Positions 1 through 13,800 are shown, counted from the first letter of the stretch. The stretch is DNA of 64,000 bases from Plasmopara viticola (GCA_001695595.3 MBPM02000055.1:496001-560000); one strand, 5' to 3'. Numbers and translations are program-made. Notes: a model not told the origin generated them from the sequence alone.

Positions 1-1287
1 TTTAAAGCGCTGAAACCCAGTATGGCCACAGATACGTCCTTCCTATCGGTCTAGACATGCACAGATGCAATAAATTCACAACAAAGTGTCTATTCATTCT
101 TTTTGTGCACTAAGAAGCTGTATGGCTACAGATACTTTCTTTCTATCAATATAGACATGCACAGACGCAATAGCGCCACTACGCAGTGTATACGCATTCT
201 TTTGAAGCGCTGAGACGCTGTATGGCCACAGATACGTGTTTTCAATCTGTCTAGAGATGCACAGACGCATCAGCGCCACTTCGCAGTTTGTATTATTCGC
301 TCTGAAGCGAGGAAACGCTGTATGGCCACAGATACGTCCTTTCTATCGGTGTCAGATGCAAGAGAGTCACAACAAAGTGTATATTCATTCTTTTTGTGCG
401 CTAAGGCGCTGTGTGGCTACAAATACTTTCTTTCTATCGATTTAGACATTCACAGACGCAATAGAGCCACAACGCAAGGTACAAGCTTTTTTGAAGCGCT
501 GAAACGCTGTATGGCCACCGATACGTCCTTTCTATCGGTCTAGACATGCACAGAGGTAGTAGACCCACAACACAGTGCATTTTTATTCTCTTCAATTGCT
601 GAGTTGCTGTACGGCCACAGATACGTCCTTTCTATCGGTCTAGACATGCACAGATGCAATAGACCCACAACGCAGGGTATAAGCATATTTTGAAGCGCTA
701 AAACGCTGTATGGCCACAGATACGTCCTTTCTATCGGTCTCAGATGCAAGAGAGTCACAACAAAGTGTATATTCATTCTTTTTGTGCGCTAAGGCGCTGT
801 ATGGCTACAAATACTTTCTTTTCATCGATCATGACCTGCACAGACGCATCAGCGCCACGTCGCAGTGTATCAGCATTCTTTTGCAGCGCTGAGCCGCTGT
901 ACGGCCTCAGATACGTCCTTTCTATCGTTTCTAGACATGCACAGATGCAATATAGCCACAACAAAATGTGAACCATTCTTTTTGTGCGCTAAGACGCTTT
1001 ATGGCCACGGATACGTGTTTTTAATCTGTCTAAACATGCACAGACGCATCAGCGCCACTTCGCAGTTAATATTAATCCCTTTGAAGCGCTGAAACGCTGT
1101 ATGGCCACAGATACGTCATTTCTATCGGGTTCAGATGCAATAGAGCCACAACAAAGTGTATATTTATTCTTTTTGTGCGCTAAGGCGCTGTGTGGCTACA
1201 GATACTTTCTTTCTACCGATCTAGACATGCACAGACGCAATAGAGCCACAACGCAGGGTATAAGCATTCTTTGAAGCGCTGAAACGC
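1..1287 (-). repeat. Satellite monomers in inverted orientation
   Basis: On the + strand this part reads TATGGCCACAGATACGTCC, then CTATCGGTCTAGACATGC, which is the reverse complement of the monomer found in the rest of the window. It holds about 13 monomers. They are more diverged from one another than those of the right-hand arrays, with substitutions and short deletions in nearly every copy. Several belong to a subtype reading GTCTATAT in place of GTCTAGAC on the minus strand. The segment is truncated by the left window edge, so the true length of the inverted arm is unknown. Confidence 0.95.
322..1287 (-). repeat. ~390-bp four-monomer higher-order repeat in the inverted arm
   Basis: A diagnostic block beginning ATGGCCACAGATACGTC starts at 322, 710 and 1101 (spacings 388 and 391 bp). 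Each time it is followed by a monomer that has lost about 9 bp across the XbaI region (CGGTGTCAGATGC, CGGTCTCAGATGC or CGGGTTCAGATGC), then a TTTTTGTGCGCTAAGGCGC monomer, then a CTACAAATAC or CTACAGATAC monomer. The third copy is cut by the strand switch. Copies are similar but not identical, so this unit is older than HOR A or B. Confidence 0.75.
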
Positions 1288-1295
1288 GCTAAATT
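1281..1295. other. Satellite orientation switch (inversion junction)
   Basis: The reverse-oriented array ends with TTGAAGCGCTGAAACGC at about 1287, and the next bases, GCTAAATTACGTCTCTGCATG, are forward-oriented. Read outward from the junction, the left arm starts near monomer position 44 (minus strand) while the right arm starts near position 85. The two arms are therefore not a perfect palindrome and no symmetric hairpin sits at the joint. There is no foreign filler DNA. The exact breakpoint is uncertain by a few bases because of GCGC at the joint. Confidence 0.9.
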
Positions 1296-4200
1296 ACGTC
1301 TCTGCATGTCCAGACCGATAGATAGGACGTATCTGTGGTCATACAGCGTCTCAGCGCGTCAAAAGAATGCGTGTACACTGTGTTATGGCTTAACTACGTC
1401 TGTGCATGTCAAGACCGATAGAAAGGAGGTATATGTCGGTATCCAGCGTCTCAGCCCGTCAAAAGAATGCTTAAAGACTGCGTTGTGGCTCTATTACGTC
1501 TGTTCTTGTCCAAACCGATAGAAAGGACGTATCCGTGGCCGTACATCGTCTCAGCGCTTCAAAAGAGGGCTTATACACTTCATTGGGGATCTATTGTGTT
1601 TGTGCATGTCTAGACAAATAGAAAGGGCGTATCTGTGGCTATACAGCGTTTCAGCCCGTCAAAAGAATGCTTGTACAGTGGGTTGTGACTCTATTACGTC
1701 TGTGCATGTCTAGATCGATAAAAGGACGTATTCGTGGCCATACAGCGTCTCAGCGCTTCAAAAGAAAACTTATTCACTGCGTTGGGGCTCTATTGTGTTT
1801 CTGCATGTCTAGACCAATAGAAAGGACGTATCTGGGGCCGTACAGCCTCTCAGCGCGTCAAAAGAATGCTTATACACTTTGTTGTGGGTTAACTTCGTCT
1901 GTGCATGTCTAGACTTATAGAAAGGACGTATCTGTGGCCATCCAGTGTCTCAGCGCTTCCAAAAAATGCTTATACACTGCGTTAAGGCTCTGTTACGCCT
2001 GTGCATGTCCAAACCGATAGAAAGAACGTATCTGTGGCCGTACTTCGTCTCAGCGCTTCAAAAGAGTGCTTATACACATCATTGGGGATCTATTGTGTTT
2101 GGGCATGTCTAGACAAATAGAAAAGACGTATCTGTGGCTATACAGCGTTTCAGCCCGTCAAAAGAATGCTTGTACACTGCGTTGTGGCTTAACTACGTGT
2201 GTGCATGTCTAGACCAATTGAAAGGACGTATGTGTGACCGTACATCGTCAGTTCTTCAAAAGAATGCGTGTACACTGCGTTGTGCCCAACTACGTCTTCG
2301 CATGTCCCGACCGATACAAAGGACATATCTGTGGTCATACAGCGTCTCAGCGCGTCAAAAGAATACGTGTACACTGCGTTGTGGCTTAACTACGTCTGTG
2401 CATGTCTAGACCAATTGAAAGGACGTATGTGTGGCCGTACATCGTCTCAGCGCTTCAAAAGAATGCGTGTACACTGCGTTGTGGCTTGACTACGTCTGTG
2501 CATGTCTAGACCGATAGAAAGGACGTATCTGTGGCCATACAGTGTCTCAGCGCTTCCAAAAAATGCTTTTACACTGCGTTAAGGCTCTGTTACGCCTGTG
2601 CATGTCGAAACCGATAGAAAGGACGTATCTGTGGCCATACATCGTCTCAGCTCTTCAAAAGAATGTGTGTACACTGCGTTGTGGCTTAACTACGTCTGGG
2701 CATGTCTAGACCGATAGAAAAGACGTATCTGTTGCCATACAGCGTGTCAGCACGTCAAGAGAATGCTTATACACTGCGTTGGAGCTCTAATGTCCTCGTG
2801 CATGTCTAGACCAATAGAAAGGACGTATCTGTGGCTATACAGCATCTCAGGGCGTCAAAGAATGCTTATAAACTGCGTTGTGGCTCTATTACGTCTGTGC
2901 ATGTCCAGACCGATAGAAAGGACGTATCTGTCGCCGTACATCGTCTCAGCTCTTCAAAAGAATGCATGTACACTGCGTTGTGGCTTAACTACGTCTGTGC
3001 ATGTCTAGACCGATAGAAAGAACGTATTTGTGGCCATACAGTGTCTCAGCGCTTCCAAACATTGCTTATACACTGCGTTAAGGCTCTGTTACGTCTGTGC
3101 ATGTCCAAACCGATAGAAAGGACGTATCTGTGGCCGTACATCGTCTCAGCTCTTCAAAAGAATGCGTGTACACTGCGTTGTGGCTTAACTACGTCTGTAC
3201 ATGTTAAGACCGATAGAAAGGACGTATCTGTGGCCATACAGCGTCTCAGCGCTTCCAGAAATTGCTTATACACTGCGTTAAGGCTCTGTTACGTCTGTGC
3301 ATGTCCAAACCGATAGAAAGGACGTATCTGTGGCCGTACATCGTCTCAGCTCTTCAAAAGAATGCGTGTACACTGCGTTGTGGCTTAACTACGTCTGTAC
3401 ATGTTTAGACCGATAGAAAGGACGTATCTATGGTCATGCTGCGTCTCAGCGCGTGAAAAGAATGCGTGTACACTGCGTTGTGGCTTAACTACGTCTGTGC
3501 ATGTCTAGACCGATAGAAAAGACGTATCTGTTGCCATACAGCGTGTCAGCACGTCAAGAGAATGCTCATACACTGCGTTGGGGCTCTTATGTCTTTGTGC
3601 ATGTCAAGACCAATAGAAAGGATGTATCTGTGGCCATACAGCGTCTCAGCGCTTCAGAAGCATAAGAATGCACTGTATTGTAGCTTGACTACGTCTGTGC
3701 ATGTCTAGACCGATAGAAAGGACGTATCTGTGGTCATTCCGCGTCTCAGCGCGTCAAAAGATTGCTTGTACACTGCGTTGTGGCTTAACTACATCTGTAC
3801 ATGTCTAGACCGATATAAAGGACGTATCTGTGGCTATACAGCGTCTCTGCCCCTTAAACTTAAAAGAATGCTTATTCCCTGCGTTGGGGCTCTATTGTGT
3901 CTGTGCATGTCTAGACCAATTCAAAGGACGTATCTGTGGCCATACAGCGTCTCAGCCCGTCAAAAGAATGCTTATACACTGCGTTGGGGCTCTATTGTGT
4001 TTGTGCATATCTGAACCAATAAAAAGGACGTATCTGTGGCCATATAGCGTCTCAGCGCGTCAAACGAAAGCTTATTAACTGCGTTGTGGCTCTATTACGT
4101 CTGTGCATGTCTAGAACAATAGAAAAGACGTATCTGGGGCCATACAGCGTCTCAGCGCGTCAAACGAATGCGAATACACATCGCTGTAGCTTAATCACGT

Positions 4201-5478
4201 CTGTGCATGTCTTGACCAATAGAAAGGACGAATCTGTGGCTATACAGCGTCTCAGCGCTTCAAAAGACTGCTTATACACTGCGTTGGGGCTCTATTGTGT
4301 TTGTGCATGTGTAGACCAATAGTAAGGACGTATCTTTGGCCATACAGCGTCTCAGCGCGTCAAAAGAATGTTTATAGATTGCGTTGTGGCTTTATACATC
4401 TGTGCATGTCCAGACCGATAGAAGGGACGTATCTATGGCTATACATCGTCTCAGCGCTTCAATAGAATGTGTTTACACTGCTTTGTGGCTTAACTACCTA
4501 TGTGCATGTCTATACCGATGAAAAGGACGGATCCGTGGCCATACAGTTATCAGCGCGTCAAATGAATTCTTACAGACTGCGTTGGGGCTCGATTACGTCT
4601 GTGCATGTCTAGACCGATAGAAAGGACGTATCTGTGGCCATACAACGTCTCGGCGTTTCAAAAGAATGCGTGTACACTGCGTTGTGGCTCTATTGCGTCT
4701 GTGCATGTCTAGACCAACACAACGTATCTGTGGCCATACAGCGTCTCAGCGGATCAAAAGAGTGCTTTTACACTTCGTTGGGGCTCTATTGTGTTTGTGC
4801 ATGTCTAGTCCAATAGAAAGGATGTATCAGTGGCCATACAGCGTCTTAGCGCATCGAATGAATGCTTAAAAACTGCGGTGTGGCTCTATTACGTCTGTGC
4901 ATGTCTAGACTAATACAAACAACGTATCTTTGGCATACAGCGTCTAAGCGCTTGAAAAAAATGCGTGTACACTGCGTTATGGCTCTATTGTGTTTGTGCA
5001 TGTCTAGACCAATAGAAAGGACGTATCTGTGGCCATAAAGCGTCTCAGCGCGTCAAAAGATTGCGCATTGACTGCGTTGTGGCTCCATTACGTCTGTGCA
5101 TGTGAAGACCAATAAAAGCACGTATCTGTGGCCGTACATCGTCTCAGCGCTTCAAAAGAATGCGTGTACACTGCGTTGAGGCTTAACTACGTCTGTGCAT
5201 GTCTAGACCGATAGAAAGGACGTAATTGTGGCTGTACATCGTCTCAACGCTTCAAAAGAATGCTTATAGACTGCGTTGGGGCCCTATTGTGTTTGTGCAT
5301 GACTAGACAAATAAAAAGGACATATAGTTGGCCATACAGCGTCTCAGCCCGTCAAAAGAATGCTTATTGACTGCGTTGGGGCTCTATTATGTTTGTGCAT
5401 GTCTAGACCAATAAAAAGACGTATCTGTGGCTATACAGCATCTCAGCGCTTCTAAAGAATGATTATACACTGCGCTAG
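1288..5478 (+). repeat. Diverged forward satellite monomers
   Basis: About 42 monomers in head-to-tail order. Monomer types (CTCTATTGTG, CTTAACTACG, GCCGTACATCG and others) are shuffled without an exact long repeat. One aberrant copy near 3650-3680 has a rearranged A-run (TTCAGAAGCATAAGAATGC) and recurs unchanged in the later duplicated block at 17.58 kb and 24.72 kb. No unique DNA or gene is seen. Confidence 0.93.
2760..3960 (+). repeat. Monomer block reused at ~16.87-17.87 kb and ~24.0-25.0 kb
   Basis: Distinctive monomers here (GTCGCCGTACATCG near 2929, TTCCAGAAATTGC at 3253, GGTCATGCTGCG near 3433, GGTCATTCCGCG near 3732) reappear in the same order later. TTCCAGAAATT is at 3253 and again at 17180, an offset of 13927 that also holds at 3730/17657. 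The earlier part of the block fits less exactly than 3230-3940, and the edges are approximate. It appears to be a source or relative of part of the 7150-bp unit and so links two distant parts of the array. Confidence 0.8.
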
Positions 5479-6040
5479 GGCTCTATTGTGTTTGTGCATG
5501 TCTAGGCAAATAAAGAGGACGTATCTGTGGCCATACAGCGTCATAGCGCGTCAAAAGAATGCGTGTACACTGCGTTGAGGCCTAACTACGTCTGTGCATG
5601 TCAGGACCGATAGAAAGGACGTATCTGTGGCCATACAGCGTCTCAGCGTTTCAAAAGAATGCGTGTACACCTTGTTGTGGCTTAGCCACGTCTGTGAATG
5701 TCTTGACCAATAGACAGGACGTATTTGTGGCTATACAGCGTCTTAGCGCTTCTAAACAATGCTTATACACCGCGTTAGGGCTCTATTGTGTTTGTGCATG
5801 TCTAGACCAATAAAAAGACGTATCTGTGGCTATACAGCATCTCAGCGCTTCTAAAGAATGATTATACACTGCGCTAGGGTTCTATTGTGTCTGTGCATGT
5901 CTAGGCAAATAAAGAGGACGTATCTGTGGCCATACAGCGTCATAGCGCGTCAAAAGAATGCGTGTACACTGCGTTGAGGCCTAACTACGTCTGTGCATGT
6001 CAGGACCGATAGAAAGGACGTATCTGTGGCCATACAGCGT
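5411..6040 (+). repeat. 399-bp (four-monomer) duplication inside HOR A
   Basis: The block starting ATAAAAAGACG at 5411 recurs at 5810. It includes the rare monomers GCTTCTAAAGAATGATTAT, CTAGGCAAATAAAGAGG and GCATGTCAGGACC. The second copy differs at a few bases and stops matching near 6040. This smaller duplication came first, because it was later carried along in each 1797-bp unit. Confidence 0.82.
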
Positions 6041-9000
6041 CTGAGCGCTTCAAACGAATGCGAATACACATCGCTGTAGCTTAATCACGTCTGTGCATGT
6101 CTTGACCAATAGAAAGGACGAATCTGTGGCTATTCAGCGTCTCAGCGCTTCAAAAGAATGCTTATACACTGCGTTGGGGCTCTATTGTGTTTGTGCATGT
6201 GTAGACCAATAGTAAGGACGTATCTTTGGCCATACAGCGTCTCAGCGCGTCAAACGATTGCTCATTGACTGCGTTGTGGCTCTATTACGTCTGCGCATGT
6301 CTCAACCGATAGAAAAGACGTATCTGTGGCCATACAGTGTCTCAGCGCTTAAAAAAATGCGTATACACTGCGTTGGGGCTCTATTGTGTTTATGCATGTC
6401 TAGACCAAAAGGAATGACGTATCTGTGGCCATAAAGCGTCTCAGCGCGGCAAAAGATTGCTCATTGACTGCGATGTGGCTCTATTACGTCTGTGGATGTC
6501 TAGACCGATAAAAAGGACGTATCTGTGACCATCTAGCGTCTAAGCGCTTCGAAAAAATATGTGTACACTGCGTTGTGGCTCTATTACGTCTGTGCATGTC
6601 TAGACTGATAGAAAGGACGTGACTGTGGCCGTACACCGTCTCAGCGGGTCAAAGATTGCTTATACAGTTCGTTGTGGCTCTATTGTGTCTGTGCTTGTCT
6701 AGACTAATAAAAAGGACGTATCTGTGGCCATACAGCTTCTCAGCGCTTCAAAAGAATGGTTATCGACTAGGCTGTGGATCTATTACGTCTGTGCATGTCT
6801 AGACCAATAGAAAGGACATATCTGTGGCCATCCTGCGTTACAGCGTTTAAAGAAAATGCTTTTACACTGCGTTGTGTTTTATTGCGTCTGTGCATGTCTA
6901 GACCAATAGAAAGGACGTATCTGTGGCCATACAGCATCTCAGCGGATCAAAAGAGTGCTTTTACACTGTGTTGTGGCTCTATTGTGTCTGAGCATGTCTA
7001 GTCAGATAGAAAGGACGTATCTGTGGCCATACAGCGTCTCAGCGTTCGAAAAAAATCCGTGTACAGTACGCTGTGGCTCTTTTGCGTCTGTGCATGTCTA
7101 GACCGTATGAAAGTACGTATATGTGCCCATACAGCGTCCCAGCGCTTCCAAAAAAATGCGTGTACACTGCATTGTGGCTCTATTGTGTTTGTACATGTCG
7201 TGACTAATATAAAGGACGTATCTGTGGCCATACAGCGTCTCAGCGCGTCAAAAGAATGCTTATACACTTCGTGGAGGCTCTATTGTGTTTGTGCATGTCT
7301 AGGCAAATAAAGAGGACGTATCTGTGGCCATACAGCGTCATAGCGCGTCAAAAGAATGCGTGTACACTGCGTTGAGGCCTAACTACGTCTGTGCATGTCA
7401 GGACCGATAGAAAGGACGTATCTGTGGCCATACAGCGTCTCAGCGTTTCAAAAGAATGCGTGTACACCTTGTTGTGGCTTAGCCACGTCTGTGAATGTCT
7501 TGACCAATAGACAGGACGTATTTGTGGCTATACAGCGTCTTAGCGCTTCTAAACAATGCTTATACACCGCGTTAGGGCTCTATTGTGTTTGTGCATGTCT
7601 AGACCAATAAAAAGACGTATCTGTGGCTATACAGCATCTCAGCGCTTCTAAAGAATGATTATACACTGCGCTAGGGTTCTATTGTGTCTGTGCATGTCTA
7701 GGCAAATAAAGAGGACGTATCTGTGGCCATACAGCGTCATAGCGCGTCAAAAGAATGCGTGTACACTGCGTTGAGGCCTAACTACGTCTGTGCATGTCAG
7801 GACCGATAGAAAGGACGTATCTGTGGCCATACAGCGTCTGAGCGCTTCAAACGAATGCGAATACACATCGCTGTAGCTTAATCACGTCTGTGCATGTCTT
7901 GACCAATAGAAAGGACGAATCTGTGGCTATTCAGCGTCTCAGCGCTTCAAAAGAATGCTTATACACTGCGTTGGGGCTCTATTGTGTTTGTGCATGTGTA
8001 GACCAATAGTAAGGACGTATCTTTGGCCATACAGCGTCTCAGCGCGTCAAACGATTGCTCATTGACTGCGTTGTGGCTCTATTACGTCTGCGCATGTCTC
8101 AACCGATAGAAAAGACGTATCTGTGGCCATACAGTGTCTCAGCGCTTAAAAAAATGCGTATACACTGCGTTGGGGCTCTATTGTGTTTATGCATGTCTAG
8201 ACCAAAAGGAATGACGTATCTGTGGCCATAAAGCGTCTCAGCGCGGCAAAAGATTGCTCATTGACTGCGATGTGGCTCTATTACGTCTGTGGATGTCTAG
8301 ACCGATAAAAAGGACGTATCTGTGACCATCTAGCGTCTAAGCGCTTCGAAAAAATATGTGTACACTGCGTTGTGGCTCTATTACGTCTGTGCATGTCTAG
8401 ACTGATAGAAAGGACGTGACTGTGGCCGTACACCGTCTCAGCGGGTCAAAGATTGCTTATACAGTTCGTTGTGGCTCTATTGTGTCTGTGCTTGTCTAGA
8501 CTAATAAAAAGGACGTATCTGTGGCCATACAGCTTCTCAGCGCTTCAAAAGAATGGTTATCGACTAGGCTGTGGATCTATTACGTCTGTGCATGTCTAGA
8601 CCAATAGAAAGGACATATCTGTGGCCATCCTGCGTTACAGCGTTTAAAGAAAATGCTTTTACACTGCGTTGTGTTTTATTGCGTCTGTGCATGTCTAGAC
8701 CAATAGAAAGGACGTATCTGTGGCCATACAGCATCTCAGCGGATCAAAAGAGTGCTTTTACACTGTGTTGTGGCTCTATTGTGTCTGAGCATGTCTAGTC
8801 AGATAGAAAGGACGTATCTGTGGCCATACAGCGTCTCAGCGTTCGAAAAAAATCCGTGTACAGTACGCTGTGGCTCTTTTGCGTCTGTGCATGTCTAGAC
8901 CGTATGAAAGTACGTATATGTGCCCATACAGCGTCCCAGCGCTTCCAAAAAAATGCGTGTACACTGCATTGTGGCTCTATTGTGTTTGTACATGTCGTGA

Positions 9001-10869
9001 CTAATATAAAGGACGTATCTGTGGCCATACAGCGTCTCAGCGCGTCAAAAGAATGCTTATACACTTCGTGGAGGCTCTATTGTGTTTGTGCATGTCTAGG
9101 CAAATAAAGAGGACGTATCTGTGGCCATACAGCGTCATAGCGCGTCAAAAGAATGCGTGTACACTGCGTTGAGGCCTAACTACGTCTGTGCATGTCAGGA
9201 CCGATAGAAAGGACGTATCTGTGGCCATACAGCGTCTCAGCGTTTCAAAAGAATGCGTGTACACCTTGTTGTGGCTTAGCCACGTCTGTGAATGTCTTGA
9301 CCAATAGACAGGACGTATTTGTGGCTATACAGCGTCTTAGCGCTTCTAAACAATGCTTATACACCGCGTTAGGGCTCTATTGTGTTTGTGCATGTCTAGA
9401 CCAATAAAAAGACGTATCTGTGGCTATACAGCATCTCAGCGCTTCTAAAGAATGATTATACACTGCGCTAGGGTTCTATTGTGTCTGTGCATGTCTAGGC
9501 AAATAAAGAGGACGTATCTGTGGCCATACAGCGTCATAGCGCGTCAAAAGAATGCGTGTACACTGCGTTGAGGCCTAACTACGTCTGTGCATGTCAGGAC
9601 CGATAGAAAGGACGTATCTGTGGCCATACAGCGTCTGAGCGCTTCAAACGAATGCGAATACACATCGCTGTAGCTTAATCACGTCTGTGCATGTCTTGAC
9701 CAATAGAAAGGACGAATCTGTGGCTATTCAGCGTCTCAGCGCTTCAAAAGAATGCTTATACACTGCGTTGGGGCTCTATTGTGTTTGTGCATGTGTAGAC
9801 CAATAGTAAGGACGTATCTTTGGCCATACAGCGTCTCAGCGCGTCAAACGATTGCTCATTGACTGCGTTGTGGCTCTATTACGTCTGCGCATGTCTCAAC
9901 CGATAGAAAAGACGTATCTGTGGCCATACAGTGTCTCAGCGCTTAAAAAAATGCGTATACACTGCGTTGGGGCTCTATTGTGTTTATGCATGTCTAGACC
10001 AAAAGGAATGACGTATCTGTGGCCATAAAGCGTCTCAGCGCGGCAAAAGATTGCTCATTGACTGCGATGTGGCTCTATTACGTCTGTGGATGTCTAGACC
10101 GATAAAAAGGACGTATCTGTGACCATCTAGCGTCTAAGCGCTTCGAAAAAATATGTGTACACTGCGTTGTGGCTCTATTACGTCTGTGCATGTCTAGACT
10201 GATAGAAAGGACGTGACTGTGGCCGTACACCGTCTCAGCGGGTCAAAGATTGCTTATACAGTTCGTTGTGGCTCTATTGTGTCTGTGCTTGTCTAGACTA
10301 ATAAAAAGGACGTATCTGTGGCCATACAGCTTCTCAGCGCTTCAAAAGAATGGTTATCGACTAGGCTGTGGATCTATTACGTCTGTGCATGTCTAGACCA
10401 ATAGAAAGGACATATCTGTGGCCATCCTGCGTTACAGCGTTTAAAGAAAATGCTTTTACACTGCGTTGTGTTTTATTGCGTCTGTGCATGTCTAGACCAA
10501 TAGAAAGGACGTATCTGTGGCCATACAGCATCTCAGCGGATCAAAAGAGTGCTTTTACACTGTGTTGTGGCTCTATTGTGTCTGAGCATGTCTAGTCAGA
10601 TAGAAAGGACGTATCTGTGGCCATACAGCGTCTCAGCGTTCGAAAAAAATCCGTGTACAGTACGCTGTGGCTCTTTTGCGTCTGTGCATGTCTAGACCGT
10701 ATGAAAGTACGTATATGTGCCCATACAGCGTCCCAGCGCTTCCAAAAAAATGCGTGTACACTGCATTGTGGCTCTATTGTGTTTGTACATGTCGTGACTA
10801 ATATAAAGGACGTATCTGTGGCCATACAGCGTCTCAGCGCGTCAAAAGAATGCTTATACACTTCGTGGA
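5479..10869 (+). repeat. HOR A: three tandem copies of a 1797-bp, 18-monomer unit
   Basis: Units are 5479-7275, 7276-9072 and 9073-10869. Landmarks recur at exactly 1797 bp: 5598/7395/9192, 6774/8571/10368 and 7023/8820/10617. I counted 18 monomers in the first unit by their GCATGTC starts. In all stretches compared I saw no difference between copies, so the amplification is recent or conversion is efficient. Entry and exit both lie in a GGCTCTAT stretch, only about 8 bp of unambiguous shared sequence. Confidence 0.93.
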
Positions 10870-13800
10870 GGCTCTATCGTGTTTGTGCATGTCTTGACCA
10901 ATCGAAAGGACGTATCTGTGGCCATACAGCGTCTCAGCGCGTCAAAAGTTTGCTCATTGAATGCGTTGTGGCTCTATTGTGGTTGTGCATGTCTAAATCA
11001 ATAGAAAGGAAGTATCTGTGGCCATACAGCGTCTCAGCGCGTCAAACGATTGCTCATTGACTGCGTTGTGGCTCTATTAGGTCTGTGAATGTCTAGACCG
11101 ATAGACAGGACGTATCTGTGGCCATACAGCGTTTCAGCGTATGAAAAAGATGCATTTACACTGCGTTGTGGCTCTATTGCGACTGTGCATGTCTAGAGCA
11201 CAAGAAAGGACGTATCTGGGGCCATACAGCGTCTCAGCGCTTCAAAAGAATGCTTACACACTTCGTTGGGGATCTATTGTGTTTGAGCATGTCTAGATCA
11301 ATAAAAAGGACGTATTCGTGGCCATACAGCGTCTCAGCGTTTAATTAAATGCTTGTACACTGCGTTGTGGCTCTATTGCGTCTGTGCATGTCTAGACCAA
11401 CAGAACGTATCTGTGGCCATTCAGCGTCTCAGCGGATCAAAAGTGTGCTTTTACACTGCGTTGTGGCTTAACGACTTCTGTGCATGTCTAGACCGATAGA
11501 ACGTATCTGTGGCCATACAGCGTCTCAGCGCGTCAAAAGAAAGCTTATTGACTGCGTTGTGGCTCTTTCACGTCTGTGCATGTCTAGACCGATAGAAAGG
11601 ACGTATCTGTGGCCTTACAGCATCTCAGCGCTTCCAAAAAATGCTTAAACACCGCGTTGGGGCTCTATTGTGTCTGTGCATGTCTAAACCAATAGAAAGG
11701 ACGTATCTGTGGCCATACAGCGTCTCAGCGCATCAAATGAATACTTTTAGACAGCGTTGTTGCCCTATTACATATATGCATGTCTCAACCGATACAAAGG
11801 ACGTATATGTGGCCATACATTGTTTCAGCGTTGAAAAAATGCGTGTACACTGCGTTGTGGCTCTATTGCATCTGTGCATGTCTAGACCAATAGAACGTAT
11901 CTGTGGCCATACAGCGTCATAGTGCGTCAAAAGAATGCTTATACACTGCGTTGTGGCTTAACGACTTCTGTGCATGTCTAGACCGATAGAACGTATCTGT
12001 GGCCATACAGCGTCTCAGCGCGTCAAAAGAAAGCTTATTGACTGCGTTGTGGCTTTTTTACGTCTGTGCATGTCTAGACCGATAGAAAGGACGTATCTGT
12101 GGCCTTACAGCGTCTCTGCGCGTCAAAAGAATGCGTGTACACTGCGTTGTGGCTCTATTACGTCTGTGCATGTCTAGACCGTATGAAAGTACGTATATGT
12201 GCCCATACAGCGTCCCAGCGCTTCCAAAAAAATGCGTGTACACTGCATTGTGGCTCTATTGTGTTTGTACATGTCGTGACTAATATAAAGGACGTATCTG
12301 TGGCCATACAGCGTCTCAGCGCGTCAAAAGAATGCTTATACACTTCGTGGAGGCTCTATCGTGTTTGTGCATGTCTTGACCAATCGAAAGGACGTATCTG
12401 TGGCCATACAGCGTCTCAGCGCGTCAAAAGTTTGCTCATTGAATGCGTTGTGGCTCTATTGTGGTTGTGCATGTCTAAATCAATAGAAAGGAAGTATCTG
12501 TGGCCATACAGCGTCTCAGCGCGTCAAACGATTGCTCATTGACTGCGTTGTGGCTCTATTAGGTCTGTGAATGTCTAGACCGATAGACAGGACGTATCTG
12601 TGGCCATACAGCGTTTCAGCGTATGAAAAAGATGCATTTACACTGCGTTGTGGCTCTATTGCGACTGTGCATGTCTAGAGCACAAGAAAGGACGTATCTG
12701 GGGCCATACAGCGTCTCAGCGCTTCAAAAGAATGCTTACACACTTCGTTGGGGATCTATTGTGTTTGAGCATGTCTAGATCAATAAAAAGGACGTATTCG
12801 TGGCCATACAGCGTCTCAGCGTTTAATTAAATGCTTGTACACTGCGTTGTGGCTCTATTGCGTCTGTGCATGTCTAGACCAACAGAACGTATCTGTGGCC
12901 ATTCAGCGTCTCAGCGGATCAAAAGTGTGCTTTTACACTGCGTTGTGGCTTAACGACTTCTGTGCATGTCTAGACCGATAGAACGTATCTGTGGCCATAC
13001 AGCGTCTCAGCGCGTCAAAAGAAAGCTTATTGACTGCGTTGTGGCTCTTTCACGTCTGTGCATGTCTAGACCGATAGAAAGGACGTATCTGTGGCCTTAC
13101 AGCATCTCAGCGCTTCCAAAAAATGCTTAAACACCGCGTTGGGGCTCTATTGTGTCTGTGCATGTCTAAACCAATAGAAAGGACGTATCTGTGGCCATAC
13201 AGCGTCTCAGCGCATCAAATGAATACTTTTAGACAGCGTTGTTGCCCTATTACATATATGCATGTCTCAACCGATACAAAGGACGTATATGTGGCCATAC
13301 ATTGTTTCAGCGTTGAAAAAATGCGTGTACACTGCGTTGTGGCTCTATTGCATCTGTGCATGTCTAGACCAATAGAACGTATCTGTGGCCATACAGCGTC
13401 ATAGTGCGTCAAAAGAATGCTTATACACTGCGTTGTGGCTTAACGACTTCTGTGCATGTCTAGACCGATAGAACGTATCTGTGGCCATACAGCGTCTCAG
13501 CGCGTCAAAAGAAAGCTTATTGACTGCGTTGTGGCTTTTTTACGTCTGTGCATGTCTAGACCGATAGAAAGGACGTATCTGTGGCCTTACAGCGTCTCTG
13601 CGCGTCAAAAGAATGCGTGTACACTGCGTTGTGGCTCTATTACGTCTGTGCATGTCTAGACCGTATGAAAGTACGTATATGTGCCCATACAGCGTCCCAG
13701 CGCTTCCAAAAAAATGCGTGTACACTGCATTGTGGCTCTATTGTGTTTGTACATGTCGTGACTAATATAAAGGACGTATCTGTGGCCATACAGCGTCTCA

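Noticed and set aside
5474..5481. Telomere-like TTAGGG or TTAGG
   Set aside because: GCTAGGG and GTTAGGG occur only as single-base variants of GTTGGGG in scattered monomers, never in tandem.
10617..11060. 147-codon frame, recurring at 12099 and 13581
   Set aside because: It is longer only because a monomer indel and a mutated GATAG stop keep one frame open; it recurs because HOR B is triplicated. The first copy begins in a different monomer from the others.
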